Source: Acinetobacter sp. GSS19
Lineage (GTDB): Bacteria > Pseudomonadota > Gammaproteobacteria > Pseudomonadales > Moraxellaceae
Reading direction: 5' to 3'
DNA length: 64,000 nt
Assembly (NCBI RefSeq): GCF_028621895.1
Contig: NZ_CP117520.1
Coordinates: forward strand, 620,001 to 684,000
Shown: positions 55,321 through 64,000 of the stretch, piece by piece
Numbering within the stretch: the stretch's first letter is position 1
Layout of the letters: every line of letters starts with the position of its first letter
The notes under the pieces: generated by a model
The model's input: only the letters and a program-made list of their open reading frames with translations
Databases searched by the model: none
What the model was told of the DNA's origin: nothing
Program-made: the position numbers and the translations under genes

Positions 55321-56151
55321 TCAGGTAACCTTAAACTGATTCAATGGTGACTCATTTAAACTATGAACCAGGTAAGTTTTACATGGTGCATTTTTTAGAA
55401 TTTCATCAATATTCATTTCAGCGGTTACTTCAGTAAAAACACAAGCACCTGTACCTGTAAGTTTTGCAATGCCGAACTGATCGAGATATTGCATCGCTTC
55501 ATCGACTTGTGGGTATAACGTTCGAGCCAGAGGTTCAAAGTTATTGCCAAAGTCAGATGGCTTTAACTGATAGGCGCAAAATTTAGAGGGCTTTGTGTTT
55601 CTTGTCAACGTTTTTTGTGAAAAAAGCAGTTGAGTGCTGATAAAACAATCAGGTTTCAGCACAATGTATTGTTTGGGTTCTAAGTCAATGAATGTTAAGT
55701 GTTCACCGATGCCTTCTGCCCAGGCATTGCGACCCTGCACAAAGATCGGTACATCGGCACCCAACTTGACACCCAGCTCTGCCAGTTGATCGGTCGTTAA
55801 GCCACATTGCCAGAGTTGATTGACCACGATCAAGGTTGTGGCCGCATTGGAGGAACCCCCGCCTAAACCCGCACCCATCGGGATATTTTTCTCGATCTTG
55901 ATGTCTAGTCCGGTGATTTTTTGCGCATACGGTTTAAGCAACTGTATGGCTTTGTAAATTAGATTATTGTCCAGCTCGACACCGTCAATCCCCGCAATAC
56001 AAATGGTCTGATCCTGCCGTGGGCTGAATTCGAGCCAGTCATACAGGTCAATCAGCTGAAAAATACTTTGCAGCTCATGATAACCATTGTCACGACGGCC
56101 AGTGATATGCAAAAACAGGTTGAGTTTGGCAGGAGAAGGTACACGAATCAT
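55321..56151 (-). CDS. ispE: 4-diphosphocytidyl-2-C-methyl-D-erythritol kinase
   Basis: GHMP kinase of the MEP pathway to isoprenoids. The 276-residue protein has PAKLNLFLHITGRR at the N terminus, the ATP loop PMGAGLGGGSSNAA, and the conserved LTGTGACVF near the C terminus. Overlaps nothing; lolB ends nine bases before its start. Its stop abuts the tRNA-Gln cluster. Confidence 0.96.
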   Translation of the reverse strand: MIRVPSPAKLNLFLHITGRRDNGYHELQSIFQLIDLYDWLEFSPRQDQTICIAGIDGVELDNNLIYKAIQLLKPYAQKITGLDIKIEKNIPMGAGLGGGSSNAATTLIVVNQLWQCGLTTDQLAELGVKLGADVPIFVQGRNAWAEGIGEHLTFIDLEPKQYIVLKPDCFISTQLLFSQKTLTRNTKPSKFCAYQLKPSDFGNNFEPLARTLYPQVDEAMQYLDQFGIAKLTGTGACVFTEVTAEMNIDEILKNAPCKTYLVHSLNESPLNQFKVT

Positions 56152-56160
56152 AAACAGGCA

Positions 56161-56745
56161 TCATTCACGGTTTTGAATCAGCATTGTAATACGGTTTTCC
56201 TGACCTGATTCAAGTGCTTGTTTTAAAATCAGCTTGCTGGGTAACAAGGCATTTTCATCATAGCTAAGGTTGACGACCCAGCCATCTTCAATAATCTGCA
56301 ACGGGCGCAGGAGTTGATCTTTATTTAACTGGGCATTTAAGGTTGCTGGACGTGCTTGAACCCAGTGCACCAGATGGCTGATAGGGGCTTGCCATCCTGT
56401 GGCACGTTGCAGCAGTTCCTCTGCAGTTTCTGCCTGAATCAGTCCCGTTTTGGCACTATTTAGTGTGACTTGTCCAGGTTTTCCTTCAATTTGAGTTTTA
56501 CCTACCCCTAGAATGCCGCTGAGTTCGATGTCAAAATTGTCCTGTTGCTGTGCCCAGCTAAAAAAAGCGCTACCGGATTGTTGTGGGGTTCTGACCCCAA
56601 TTTTGCCTTGTAAACTAAACTGATTCTGCACTTGCGGTGTTTGACTTTCAGTAGGTGGCTGCGGTTTGACATATTGCTGACAGCCCGTTAGCAATAAGCT
56701 GCCGGTTGCACACAGGGCTAGACACAATTTGTGAAAATGACGCAT
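56161..56745 (-). CDS. lolB: Outer-membrane lipoprotein receptor LolB
   Basis: Accepts lipoproteins from LolA and inserts them in the outer membrane. The 194-residue lipoprotein has lipobox LLTGC (Cys 22), then the LolB core with QFSLQGKIGVRTPQQSGSAFFSW and the later IGLSGILGVGKTQIEGKPG-like region. Conserved lolB-ispE-prs gene order as in other gammaproteobacteria. Starts eight bases after the TPR gene. Confidence 0.93.
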   Translation of the reverse strand: MRHFHKLCLALCATGSLLLTGCQQYVKPQPPTESQTPQVQNQFSLQGKIGVRTPQQSGSAFFSWAQQQDNFDIELSGILGVGKTQIEGKPGQVTLNSAKTGLIQAETAEELLQRATGWQAPISHLVHWVQARPATLNAQLNKDQLLRPLQIIEDGWVVNLSYDENALLPSKLILKQALESGQENRITMLIQNRE

Positions 56746-56753
56746 GGCGATGC

Positions 56754-58436
56754 TTAACTCTTGTGGGATTTTGCAGGTAACAATAAGCTATCTAATTGAT
56801 CTAATTGCGGATCATTTGGATGCTTTTGTTTTAATTGTTGTAACACATTAGTAAATTTTTCCATGTCACCCAGCATAAATACAGCTTTGGCAAAGCGTAC
56901 GCCAATATTGAGACTGTTGCTGATCTGGTAGGCCTTCTCTAAAACATTTGCCGCTGTCTCATAGTCATTCTGCAAAAAGGCGATATAACCCAATGTATCC
57001 AGAATGGAGGCCTGTTCCGGTGCATATTCCAACGCATGTTCTGCATAGCCGCGGGCTTCATCCAGACGCCGATTTTGTAATGCCAGGGTATAGGCATAGG
57101 CATTTAAATAAGTGGGGCTATTGGGTTCAATTTGCAACAGTTTCTTTAAGGTTTGATCAAGCAGAACTTTATCCTGGAAGGGATCGAGTAATAAAACTTG
57201 TGCATAAATCAGTTCTGGATCATCGGGCAGGTTTTTGATGGCTTCATCCAGCAAACTGAGCGCGGCTTTCTTGTTGCCCATTTTTTTCAGAATTTCGGCT
57301 TGGGCCTGATACAGGAAGCTGGCATGTTGCGGATAGTTCACCCGCTCTTGTGTGAGAAAACGCAGGCCGTCTTCCAGTTTGTTTTGTTTGTCAAAGATGG
57401 TGATCAAATTGCGGCGTGAAACGGTATATAGACTCCCATCTACCAGCCGGTAATAGGCTTTGGCGGTTTCAAAATGCTGCTTACGTTCAGCATTGATGGC
57501 CAGATAATAATAGGCTTCATTTTGATATTGATTGGAATAGCGTAATGCCACCAGATATTGTTCTGCCTTGTCATATTCTTTTAGGTCAATACTGGTTAAT
57601 CCTGCAATAAACAAGGCTTCTTCGGCATTCGGCCATTTCTTTAATAAGTTTTCCAGCTTACTTAAGGCTTGTTCTGGTTGGTTGACCTTGATCAAATAGC
57701 GGATTTCGGCCAATTGTACATCTTGATTTTTTTTATGCTTACGGCTGGATTTTGCAAACCATTTCAGCGCAGCCTCTTCATCCCCCTGGGCAATGAGCAG
57801 ATTGGCTTTCATCAGGATAAAGCCTGTGACATCAGGACGTTTACGCAATGCACGGTTAATGGTGCTTAAGGCTTGCTCTAGCTCGCCATTTTGTGCTTCG
57901 AGACCTGCGATTAACACCAAAATCGATGGATTATGTTTTTCTTTGCTTGAATGTAAGGTGCGCAGCAAATCTTCCCGATCTGTTGGTGTTTCCGGGGCAA
58001 TACCCGCCAAAATTTGTTCGAGGTCGGCATTTGGATCAATAGTGAGAATCTTATCCAGCGTTTGGGCTGCCAGTTGATATTCGTGAGCCCTCAGCGAAAT
58101 ATGTGCGAGATAAAATAGCGCAGGTACATCTTCGGGTTCTTGTACCACCCAGTGTGTTGCAATATCTAAAGCCGCTTTTAAATCATTTTGTTCTAAGGCG
58201 ACATTTAAAGCTCTCTGGCGTACCACGGTTGAATTGCTTTTAATCGCCAGAACCGTATAGTTATGTAAAGCCGTGGGAATATCATGAGAGGCAAGAGAAA
58301 ACTCGGCGATCATGCTCTGTTTTATGGCATCAAGGTGGGCAGTGGCATGGTAGATTTCTCCAGATGCTCTCACTGGAACACTAGAGGCCATGCTTCCCAC
58401 CAATAAGAATGTGGTAGAATATTGCTTAATGGTCAT
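56754..58436 (-). CDS. Tetratricopeptide-repeat protein, exported
   Basis: A 560-residue protein from ATG 58436: an N-terminal signal peptide (about 1-24, ending PVRASG), then many 34-residue helix pairs of the TPR/Sel1-like type (for example NAEEALFIAGLTSIDLKEYD and ASILDTLGYIAFLQNDYETA). Periplasmic scaffold by prediction; proteins of this kind upstream of lolB are common in Acinetobacter and Pseudomonas. Partner unknown. Divergent from hemA. Confidence 0.88.
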   Translation of the reverse strand: MTIKQYSTTFLLVGSMASSVPVRASGEIYHATAHLDAIKQSMIAEFSLASHDIPTALHNYTVLAIKSNSTVVRQRALNVALEQNDLKAALDIATHWVVQEPEDVPALFYLAHISLRAHEYQLAAQTLDKILTIDPNADLEQILAGIAPETPTDREDLLRTLHSSKEKHNPSILVLIAGLEAQNGELEQALSTINRALRKRPDVTGFILMKANLLIAQGDEEAALKWFAKSSRKHKKNQDVQLAEIRYLIKVNQPEQALSKLENLLKKWPNAEEALFIAGLTSIDLKEYDKAEQYLVALRYSNQYQNEAYYYLAINAERKQHFETAKAYYRLVDGSLYTVSRRNLITIFDKQNKLEDGLRFLTQERVNYPQHASFLYQAQAEILKKMGNKKAALSLLDEAIKNLPDDPELIYAQVLLLDPFQDKVLLDQTLKKLLQIEPNSPTYLNAYAYTLALQNRRLDEARGYAEHALEYAPEQASILDTLGYIAFLQNDYETAANVLEKAYQISNSLNIGVRFAKAVFMLGDMEKFTNVLQQLKQKHPNDPQLDQLDSLLLPAKSHKS

Positions 58437-58544
58437 GCCGTAATGCCGGCCGTTGATTTGACGCAATTTTTCTTGTTCCAAGTAATGCTTTTTATGACAC
58501 CAATGTTGCACAATAGCATAAATTTAGCGAAATGATGATCTGAT

Positions 58545-59828
58545 ATGTCTTTCTTTGCATTGGGTGTCAACCATCAAACCGCGTCAGTAGAACTACGTGA
58601 GCAAATTGCTTTTAACGCCGAGCGCTTAAGTGAGCTGCTTGCCGAACAAAGCCATCATGGCGAACTGAACGATCTGGTCGTGGTTTCTACCTGTAACCGC
58701 ACCGAAGTGTATGCCATGGCGGACAATGCTGATATGGTATTGGAATGGCTCGCCCGTGCAAATGGCCTCGATGTTCAGCAATTGTTAAAACATGTCTACC
58801 GTTATGAAAATGGTCAAGCGGTCAATCATTTGATGCGGGTGGCCAGTGGTCTTGATTCGCTGATGTTGGGTGAGCCGCAGATTCTCGGGCAGGTTAAAAC
58901 TGCTTTATCGCTGGCCAAAGAGGCACATACTGTTTCTACTCAGTTGAACCGGATCTTTGAATATTCTTTTTATGCCGCTAAACGGGTGCGCTCCGAAACT
59001 GCCGTGGGAAGCCATGCCGTTTCTATGGGCTATGCTGTTGCACAGTTAGCCACCCAAGTCTTTAGTCAACCAGAAAAACTCACCGTGATGGTGGTCGCTG
59101 CCGGTGAAATGAATAGTTTGGTCGCCAAACACCTCGCTGAAATGGGGGTGGCTAAAATTCTGATCTGTAACCGTACCCGTGAACGTGCCGAGCAACTGGC
59201 ACAGGAAATCATGCATCGGGCCGAGGTGGAAATTGTCGATTTTGCAACCTTGGCCGCCAATTTGCATCGTGCGGATGTGGTGTCAAGCTGTACCGGAAGT
59301 CTGCATCAGGTGATTGGTTATGCCGATGTCAAAGCGGCATTAAAAAAGCGCCGTTATCAACAGATGCTGCTGGTGGATCTGGCTGTGCCGCGGGATATTG
59401 ATCCGAAAGTGGAAAATCTCGATGGTGTTTACTTGTATGGTGTAGATGACCTGCAAAGTGTGATCGATGATAATTTGGCGCAACGTCGTCAGGCCGCGGT
59501 AGAAGCCGAGCTGATGGTTAGTCAGCTGGCAACGCAATTGATGACCCAGCAAAAAGTCAAACAGGCGGGTCAAACGATTCAGGCCTATCGCGCCCAAGGT
59601 CAGCAGTTGGCACAAACTGAGTTAGAGCATGCACTTCAGGCCTTGCAACAAGGCGCGGTTGCACCGCAGGTGTTACAAGAATTTGCTCATCGTTTGACAC
59701 AAAAATTGCTCCATCCCACCTCATTGCTGCTACGTCAGGCTGCCCAATCCGAAGATCCGGCTTATATGGAGTGGATGCAGCAGGAGTTGGTAGATATTTT
59801 GGCCCATCAACGTTCAACTAAAAAGTAA
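58545..59828 (+). CDS. hemA: Glutamyl-tRNA reductase
   Basis: First step of the C5 haem pathway, reducing Glu-tRNA to glutamate semialdehyde. The 427-residue protein has the catalytic Cys 50 in [10 protein letters not shown], the NADPH region [15 protein letters not shown] and a C-terminal helical dimer domain. Divergent from the TPR-lolB-ispE operon, as in many gammaproteobacteria. Confidence 0.97.
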   Translation: MSFFALGVNHQTASVELREQIAFNAERLSELLAEQSHHGELNDLVVVSTCNRTEVYAMADNADMVLEWLARANGLDVQQLLKHVYRYENGQAVNHLMRVASGLDSLMLGEPQILGQVKTALSLAKEAHTVSTQLNRIFEYSFYAAKRVRSETAVGSHAVSMGYAVAQLATQVFSQPEKLTVMVVAAGEMNSLVAKHLAEMGVAKILICNRTRERAEQLAQEIMHRAEVEIVDFATLAANLHRADVVSSCTGSLHQVIGYADVKAALKKRRYQQMLLVDLAVPRDIDPKVENLDGVYLYGVDDLQSVIDDNLAQRRQAAVEAELMVSQLATQLMTQQKVKQAGQTIQAYRAQGQQLAQTELEHALQALQQGAVAPQVLQEFAHRLTQKLLHPTSLLLRQAAQSEDPAYMEWMQQELVDILAHQRSTKK

Positions 59829-59856
59829 CCCCATCTGATCCCTCATCAGATTGGGG
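59829..59856. terminator. Possible hairpin between hemA and the reductase gene
   Basis: Stem CCCCATCTGAT / ATCAGATTGGGG with a one-base bulge, between convergent genes; no strong T-run follows in either direction. Confidence 0.55.
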
Positions 59857-59864
59857 AGATTAAT

Positions 59865-60935
59865 TTAGAGTGGACGTGTACCAGTGTAAGCCTGCTCAAG
59901 CAGCGTGACTAGATCCTGTTGGGTAAAAGGTCGGGGATTCCAGTAGGGATTCGCCAGCGCCAATGTTGCTGCTTTTTCAAGATCAGCGGCTTGAAAGTCC
60001 AGATCTTGCAGTCGTGTCGGTGCATTGATGTCCTGAATAAAATCAAACAAGGCTTGCCCTGCGCTTAATGTGGGTTTGCCAAGTGCATGGCTGATGATTG
60101 GGGTGATTTCAGGGCGTGCCACTTCATTAAATGCGATCGTATGCGGTAATAAAATCGTATGTGTTGCTGCATGCGGTAGATTAAAGCTGCCTCCCAAGGT
60201 ATGGCAAAGTTTATGATGCAAAGCCATACCCACATTGCCGAGTACCGTACCACATAACCAGGCTCCATAAAGGCATTGTGAGCGCGCATCGAGATCTGCT
60301 GAATCCTCTTGTAGCTGTTTCATGCCTTGTGCCAGTGCACGGATGCCTTCTTGAGCCAGCAGATTCATGATGGGGTTGCCATCTTGTGCATATAGGCCTT
60401 CTGCGGCATGGGCTATCGCATTTATACCGCTAGTCATGGAAACCTCTAGTGGTAACTGAACAGTTAAGGCAGGATCATAAATTACGGTTTTCGCCAATAC
60501 GCGCGGATCTTTACCCGTTTTTTTACTTTGCTGCGTGGTAATACCATACACAGCGGTCATCTCAGAACCCGCATAGGTTGTTGGAATGACAATAATGGGT
60601 AAACTCGTTTCCAGTGCAATCGCTTTGGCCAGCCCTGTGGTAGAACCACCACCTATCGCAATCAGACAATCAGCTTGTAACTGTTCTGCATGGGCTTGTG
60701 CATCCCGAGCAATTTCAAGCGGCACATGCATCTTGGCCTGGTCATAAATTCCCGCAGCGTTACCACCCAGTAACTCACTGACCTGTCGTGCAAGCTTGAT
60801 TTGTCCTGGGGTCGACAAGATTAACGCACGTTGACCGTTTAATCGGGCAACCTCTTCAGGCAGTTGCTGTAAGCTACCCGTACCAAAAACAACACGGATG
60901 GGTTGGGCTTGATAAATAAAAGGATTGAGTGGCAT
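59865..60935 (-). CDS. Maleylacetate reductase-like iron-type dehydrogenase
   Basis: A 356-residue member of the iron-containing ADH superfamily closest, by its sequence pattern, to maleylacetate reductases (MacA/ClcE/TfdF): FIYQAQPIRVVFGTGSL, GGGSTTGLAKA, PTTYAGSEMTAVYGIT and HKLCHTLGGSFNLPHA. The enzyme turns maleylacetate into 3-oxoadipate in ring-cleavage pathways. It stands alone here, without a dioxygenase, dienelactone hydrolase or regulator, so its substrate in this host is uncertain. Confidence 0.82.
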   Translation of the reverse strand: MPLNPFIYQAQPIRVVFGTGSLQQLPEEVARLNGQRALILSTPGQIKLARQVSELLGGNAAGIYDQAKMHVPLEIARDAQAHAEQLQADCLIAIGGGSTTGLAKAIALETSLPIIVIPTTYAGSEMTAVYGITTQQSKKTGKDPRVLAKTVIYDPALTVQLPLEVSMTSGINAIAHAAEGLYAQDGNPIMNLLAQEGIRALAQGMKQLQEDSADLDARSQCLYGAWLCGTVLGNVGMALHHKLCHTLGGSFNLPHAATHTILLPHTIAFNEVARPEITPIISHALGKPTLSAGQALFDFIQDINAPTRLQDLDFQAADLEKAATLALANPYWNPRPFTQQDLVTLLEQAYTGTRPL

Positions 60936-61043
60936 CCGTAACAGCTCCTGATCTAAATAAATTGACGCTCAAGTGAATGGTTTATGGCTTCAATGAGCGT
61001 TTTTGATTTTTACTGATACTTTGAGTTTGAATGCAATGCGAGG

Positions 61044-62930
61044 TTATGACACCAATCTTAAACTGATTTTTTTGCTGAGTTCATTCAACTGCTGGCGTAA
61101 ATTACGCGATTCCACCAGAGACAGTGGTGCTTTGAGTTTCTGGCGTAAATACTTTTCCTGTAATCCCATTGCATAATCTGCTGCCAGTTTGTCGGCCATT
61201 TCCGGAGCTTGAGTTAGAGCTTCAATATTGGTGCGCTCTATAATATCTGCAATATGCTGGCTATAACCGCTACAGGCACCGAGCACATAATAAGTGGCCA
61301 ATTCCTGATCCTCTGGCAAATGATCAAAGATACCGTCAAGGATGCTCAGAACATGGGCGAGCAGTTGCTCGGGATCGATAAATGCTCGTAAGGTCTCGAA
61401 ATGAATATACAAAAAAGGATGATGCATTAGCAACGCAATGGCAAAATCTTCATCCCGGGTCTGAATATTGAAAGACAATGAGGCATCATGATTGACCTGT
61501 GGGGTAAAACGTCGGCCTAGTCCGAGTTTTTCCCTGAAGGATTGGGTTAACAAATAACGGAACGAACCTTGTTTCGGCAAGAGATCAGTCAGTTCACGTA
61601 AGTCACCCATCACCTGACTTTTACCTTCCGGTGTAGAGATATCATGTTGTTGCGTGAGCTGGGCAAAAATAAAATCGGATAATAAAGGCGACTGCTGTAG
61701 CAGGTTCTGGAAATTTTCCAGGCCTTCACGGCGAATGAGCGAGTCGGGGTCATGGTCGGGTGGCAGCACAAAAAACTTCAGTTCACGGCCATCGTTCAGC
61801 AAGGGTAAGGTGATTTCTAAGGTGCGTCGTGCGGCTTTCTGCCCCGCAGTATCCCCATCAAAGGCCAGCGTGATGCGTGAGTTTTGTTTGAATAAAATAT
61901 TCAAATGCTCACTGTTACTGGCCGTGCCCAGTGTGGCGACTGCACCATGCACGCCGTATTGTTGTAATGCAATCACATCCATATAGCCTTCGACCATCAT
62001 CCAGTCCTGGGCTTTCAGTTTGCGGCCTTCATACAAGCCATACAGCAGCTGATTCTTATGAAACACTTCTGAATCAGGCGAGTTAATATATTTCGGTTTA
62101 ATTTCATCATTCAGGGCACGACCCCCAAAACCGACCACGCGGCCTTTACTGTCACGAATCGGGAAAATTACTCGATCACGCAGCAGGTCAAAATCACGTC
62201 CGTTATCGCTGGTACGAATCAGTCCCAGCAGTTTTAAACCTTCGATATCTTGTGGAAAAGCCTTTTCGAGATGTTGCCAGTCTTCCGGTGCATAACCGAG
62301 GCGCCAAAACTGAATGGTTTCAGCTGTCAGACCGCGCTGTTTAAAGTATTGTTGGGCAGTTTTGCTGTTCGGTAATTGCCGTTCATAAAAATGTGCGACA
62401 TTTTCCAGTAAATCATACAGATTTCCTTCTTGCACAGGCTGGTCGTGCAGGTCAGCCATCGGTTCAAAACCAGCAAAAGGATCATGGAAAGGCTGAAACT
62501 GCTCAAAAGGATCATCGACTAGCGGAGGGCTAACCTCGGCAGCAACTGTATCTGTATGCACAGACGTTGTGGTTTTTGTTGCTGCGGGAGTCGGTTTATT
62601 TTCGCGTTTATAGGAAAGTCGTTTGGATTCCTGATTGTCTTTAGGCAGTTCTACACCGGCTTGGCTGGCGAGATCTTTCATGACATCGATAAAATTGCGG
62701 TTATCAATATCCATCAGGAAACGGATTGCGTTGCCATTAGCCTGACAGCCAAAGCAGTGGTAGTACTGTTTATCACGATAGACGTGAAAAGAGGGGCTTT
62801 TTTCCTGATGAAATGGGCAACAGCCGGAATAGGTACGTCCGGTCTTTTTCAATTTCACACGCTGACCAATCAGATCGACAAGGTCAATCCGATCCAGAAT
62901 CTGATCAATCGTATGCTGAGGAATTGCCAT
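61044..62930 (-). CDS. dnaG: DNA primase
   Basis: Synthesises RNA primers at the replication fork. The 628-residue protein has the N-terminal CHC2 zinc finger (CCPFHQEKSPSFH and CFGC), the TOPRIM core with VEGYMDVIAL and DGDTAGQKAARR, and the C-terminal helical DnaB-binding domain. A stretch of about 70 residues rich in Pro, Asp and His after the zinc finger is less conserved. rpoD is not adjacent, unlike the E. coli macromolecular synthesis operon. Confidence 0.97.
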   Translation of the reverse strand: MAIPQHTIDQILDRIDLVDLIGQRVKLKKTGRTYSGCCPFHQEKSPSFHVYRDKQYYHCFGCQANGNAIRFLMDIDNRNFIDVMKDLASQAGVELPKDNQESKRLSYKRENKPTPAATKTTTSVHTDTVAAEVSPPLVDDPFEQFQPFHDPFAGFEPMADLHDQPVQEGNLYDLLENVAHFYERQLPNSKTAQQYFKQRGLTAETIQFWRLGYAPEDWQHLEKAFPQDIEGLKLLGLIRTSDNGRDFDLLRDRVIFPIRDSKGRVVGFGGRALNDEIKPKYINSPDSEVFHKNQLLYGLYEGRKLKAQDWMMVEGYMDVIALQQYGVHGAVATLGTASNSEHLNILFKQNSRITLAFDGDTAGQKAARRTLEITLPLLNDGRELKFFVLPPDHDPDSLIRREGLENFQNLLQQSPLLSDFIFAQLTQQHDISTPEGKSQVMGDLRELTDLLPKQGSFRYLLTQSFREKLGLGRRFTPQVNHDASLSFNIQTRDEDFAIALLMHHPFLYIHFETLRAFIDPEQLLAHVLSILDGIFDHLPEDQELATYYVLGACSGYSQHIADIIERTNIEALTQAPEMADKLAADYAMGLQEKYLRQKLKAPLSLVESRNLRQQLNELSKKISLRLVS

Positions 62931-63103
62931 AGGAGATAAACCGTTTAATTTCTATTCTGCTCAAAACCATAAAATCGGAGTAACCCGATATTTTACAGCT
63001 GTTGTCTTTCGCTGATATATCATAACAGAATGTACCAGCCTCGTATTGAATCCGAATGGAGAGAATACCCAAGCCGGTTGTTGTCAAATATGCAAGGTAT
63101 TGA

Positions 63104-63138
63104 AATAAAAAAAAGGCAAGTGATTTCACTTGCCTTTT
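63104..63138 (-). terminator. bamD terminator
   Basis: Thirteen-base-pair stem (AAAAGGCAAGTGA / TCACTTGCCTTTT) with a two-base loop, followed on the minus strand by an eight-T run, 37 bases after the bamD stop. Confidence 0.93.
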
Positions 63139-63174
63139 GGGTTTTCCTTTCATTTGAGTGAAAAGAAGAATGAC

Positions 63175-64000
63175 TTATTGCGTTGCTGGTAAGGTAGTCG
63201 CCGGTTGTTCTGGTTTATCCAGTAAACCAAAGCTTAAACGGTTAATCAGGCTGCGTGATGAATCTTCAGTTGCAGCGGGGTGAGTGGTTTCAACCGTATT
63301 CTTTTCACTGCGACCTAAAATCCCGAGCGTCGCACGATTTAGCCAGCTGCCATCTTGACGCGCTGCACGTAAATTGACACTGCCATCCGCTTTCACCAAA
63401 TGCGGATAATTCAGTTTGAGCAGCTCGATGTATTGTTGTGAAGTCGCACGGTCACCGAGCTTGTCATAGCTATAGGCCAATGTGGCCAAGGCTTCTGGAA
63501 TTTGTGGGGTTTGTGGATAGTGTTCCACGACCCATTGCGCACGTTCTGTCGCAGCAATCCAGGCTTTACGTTTGATGTTAAAACGTGCCGCGACCATTTC
63601 ATGTTCAGCCAGTTCCTGACCGATAAACTTCATGCGTTGTGCGGCATCTACGGCATATTGGCTGCTTGGATAACGGCGGATTAAGTCGACAAAGTTTTGA
63701 TAAGCCAGTTTGATATAGCTAACATCGCGATGAGACTGTTTTAATGAAGTGTAACGCAGCAGACCCGCATAGTTTTGTTCCATGTTTGCTACACCGCGAA
63801 CATAGTAAGCATAGTCCACATTTGGATGTTGTGGGTTTAACTTGATGAAACGCTCAGCCAGTGCAACGGCATTTTCATAATCTTTCTGTTGGAATTTTAC
63901 ATAGAGCAATTCGAGCTGTGCCTGTTGGGCATAGTTGCTCGTTGGGTAGTAAGTATCGAGCGCTTCGAGTTGTTTTGCCGCTTCAATATATTGACCACGT
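63175..64000 (-). CDS. bamD: Outer-membrane assembly lipoprotein BamD, 5'-truncated by window edge
   Basis: Essential TPR lipoprotein of the BAM complex that inserts outer-membrane beta-barrels. The open frame runs off the window end; the first residues seen are RGQYIEAAKQLEALD, so the signal peptide and first TPR are missing. Visible TPR helices include VDYAYYVRGVANMEQNYAGL and SSQYAVDAAQRMKFIGQELAEHE, plus a C-terminal extension rich in Ser, Thr and Pro. Followed by a strong terminator. Confidence 0.92.
   Translation of the reverse strand, partial: RGQYIEAAKQLEALDTYYPTSNYAQQAQLELLYVKFQQKDYENAVALAERFIKLNPQHPNVDYAYYVRGVANMEQNYAGLLRYTSLKQSHRDVSYIKLAYQNFVDLIRRYPSSQYAVDAAQRMKFIGQELAEHEMVAARFNIKRKAWIAATERAQWVVEHYPQTPQIPEALATLAYSYDKLGDRATSQQYIELLKLNYPHLVKADGSVNLRAARQDGSWLNRATLGILGRSEKNTVETTHPAATEDSSRSLINRLSFGLLDKPEQPATTLPATQ

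Noticed and set aside
54834..55350. Overlapping open frames across the tRNA-Gln cluster
   Set aside because: They are translations of the repeated tRNA sequence in two frames; their repeated peptides arise only from the identical tRNAs.

Overview
The window reads as chromosomal DNA of an Acinetobacter species (Gammaproteobacteria, Moraxellaceae). It carries a complete adeI-adeJ-adeK efflux set with Acinetobacter-type sequences, a native pmrC-pmrA-pmrB operon, and a dense set of housekeeping genes with compact spacing and ordinary Acinetobacter base composition. No insertion sequence, integrase, prophage or CRISPR array is visible. Proteins are recognisably Acinetobacter, but the species cannot be fixed from the sequence alone.

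Layout. 0-8.8 kb: aromatic amino acid permease, yjdM and ispA, an nfeD/SPFH pair, a patatin lipoprotein, an AmpG/RhtX-like MFS carrier and a porin. 8.8-13.3 kb: pmrCAB (lipid A phosphoethanolamine addition and its two-component control), converging on a PAP2-type membrane phosphatase; both units have PmrA-box-like direct repeats upstream. 13.6-17.6 kb: amt and a four-gene GTPase/Roadblock module. 17.6-24.5 kb: an AT-rich gap with a possible tiny ORF, a J-domain protein, an AT-rich stand-alone OLD-family nuclease and valS. 24.9-32.4 kb: an SDR gene and the PAP2-adeI-adeJ-adeK operon, with an inverted repeat lying across its predicted promoter. 32.4-41.7 kb: a SpecificRecomb-family membrane protein, ispB, rplU-rpmA, lolA, a DUF3298 lipoprotein, serS, cysG and trmL. 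41.8-53.8 kb: APC permease, Fe-dependent alcohol dehydrogenase with an SCP2-like partner, lipB, ybeD, rpoD, a small acidic protein, a UPF0149 protein, a DedA protein, trhO, panD, pth and rplY. 53.9-64 kb: prs, four tandem tRNA-Gln(UUG), ispE, lolB, a TPR protein, hemA, a maleylacetate-reductase-like enzyme, dnaG and a 5'-truncated bamD.

How the genes work together. Envelope biology dominates: lipid A modification (pmrC and possibly the adjacent PAP2 enzyme), lipoprotein sorting (lolA, lolB), outer-membrane assembly (bamD), efflux (adeIJK) and isoprenoid supply (ispA, ispB, ispE). The least explained part is the GTPase/Roadblock module at 15.2-17.6 kb, which resembles the Streptomyces conservons in composition. 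The strongest regulatory readings are two PmrA-box-like repeats and the operator-like palindrome in front of PAP2-adeIJK. All functional statements rest on motif reading by eye, with no database search.
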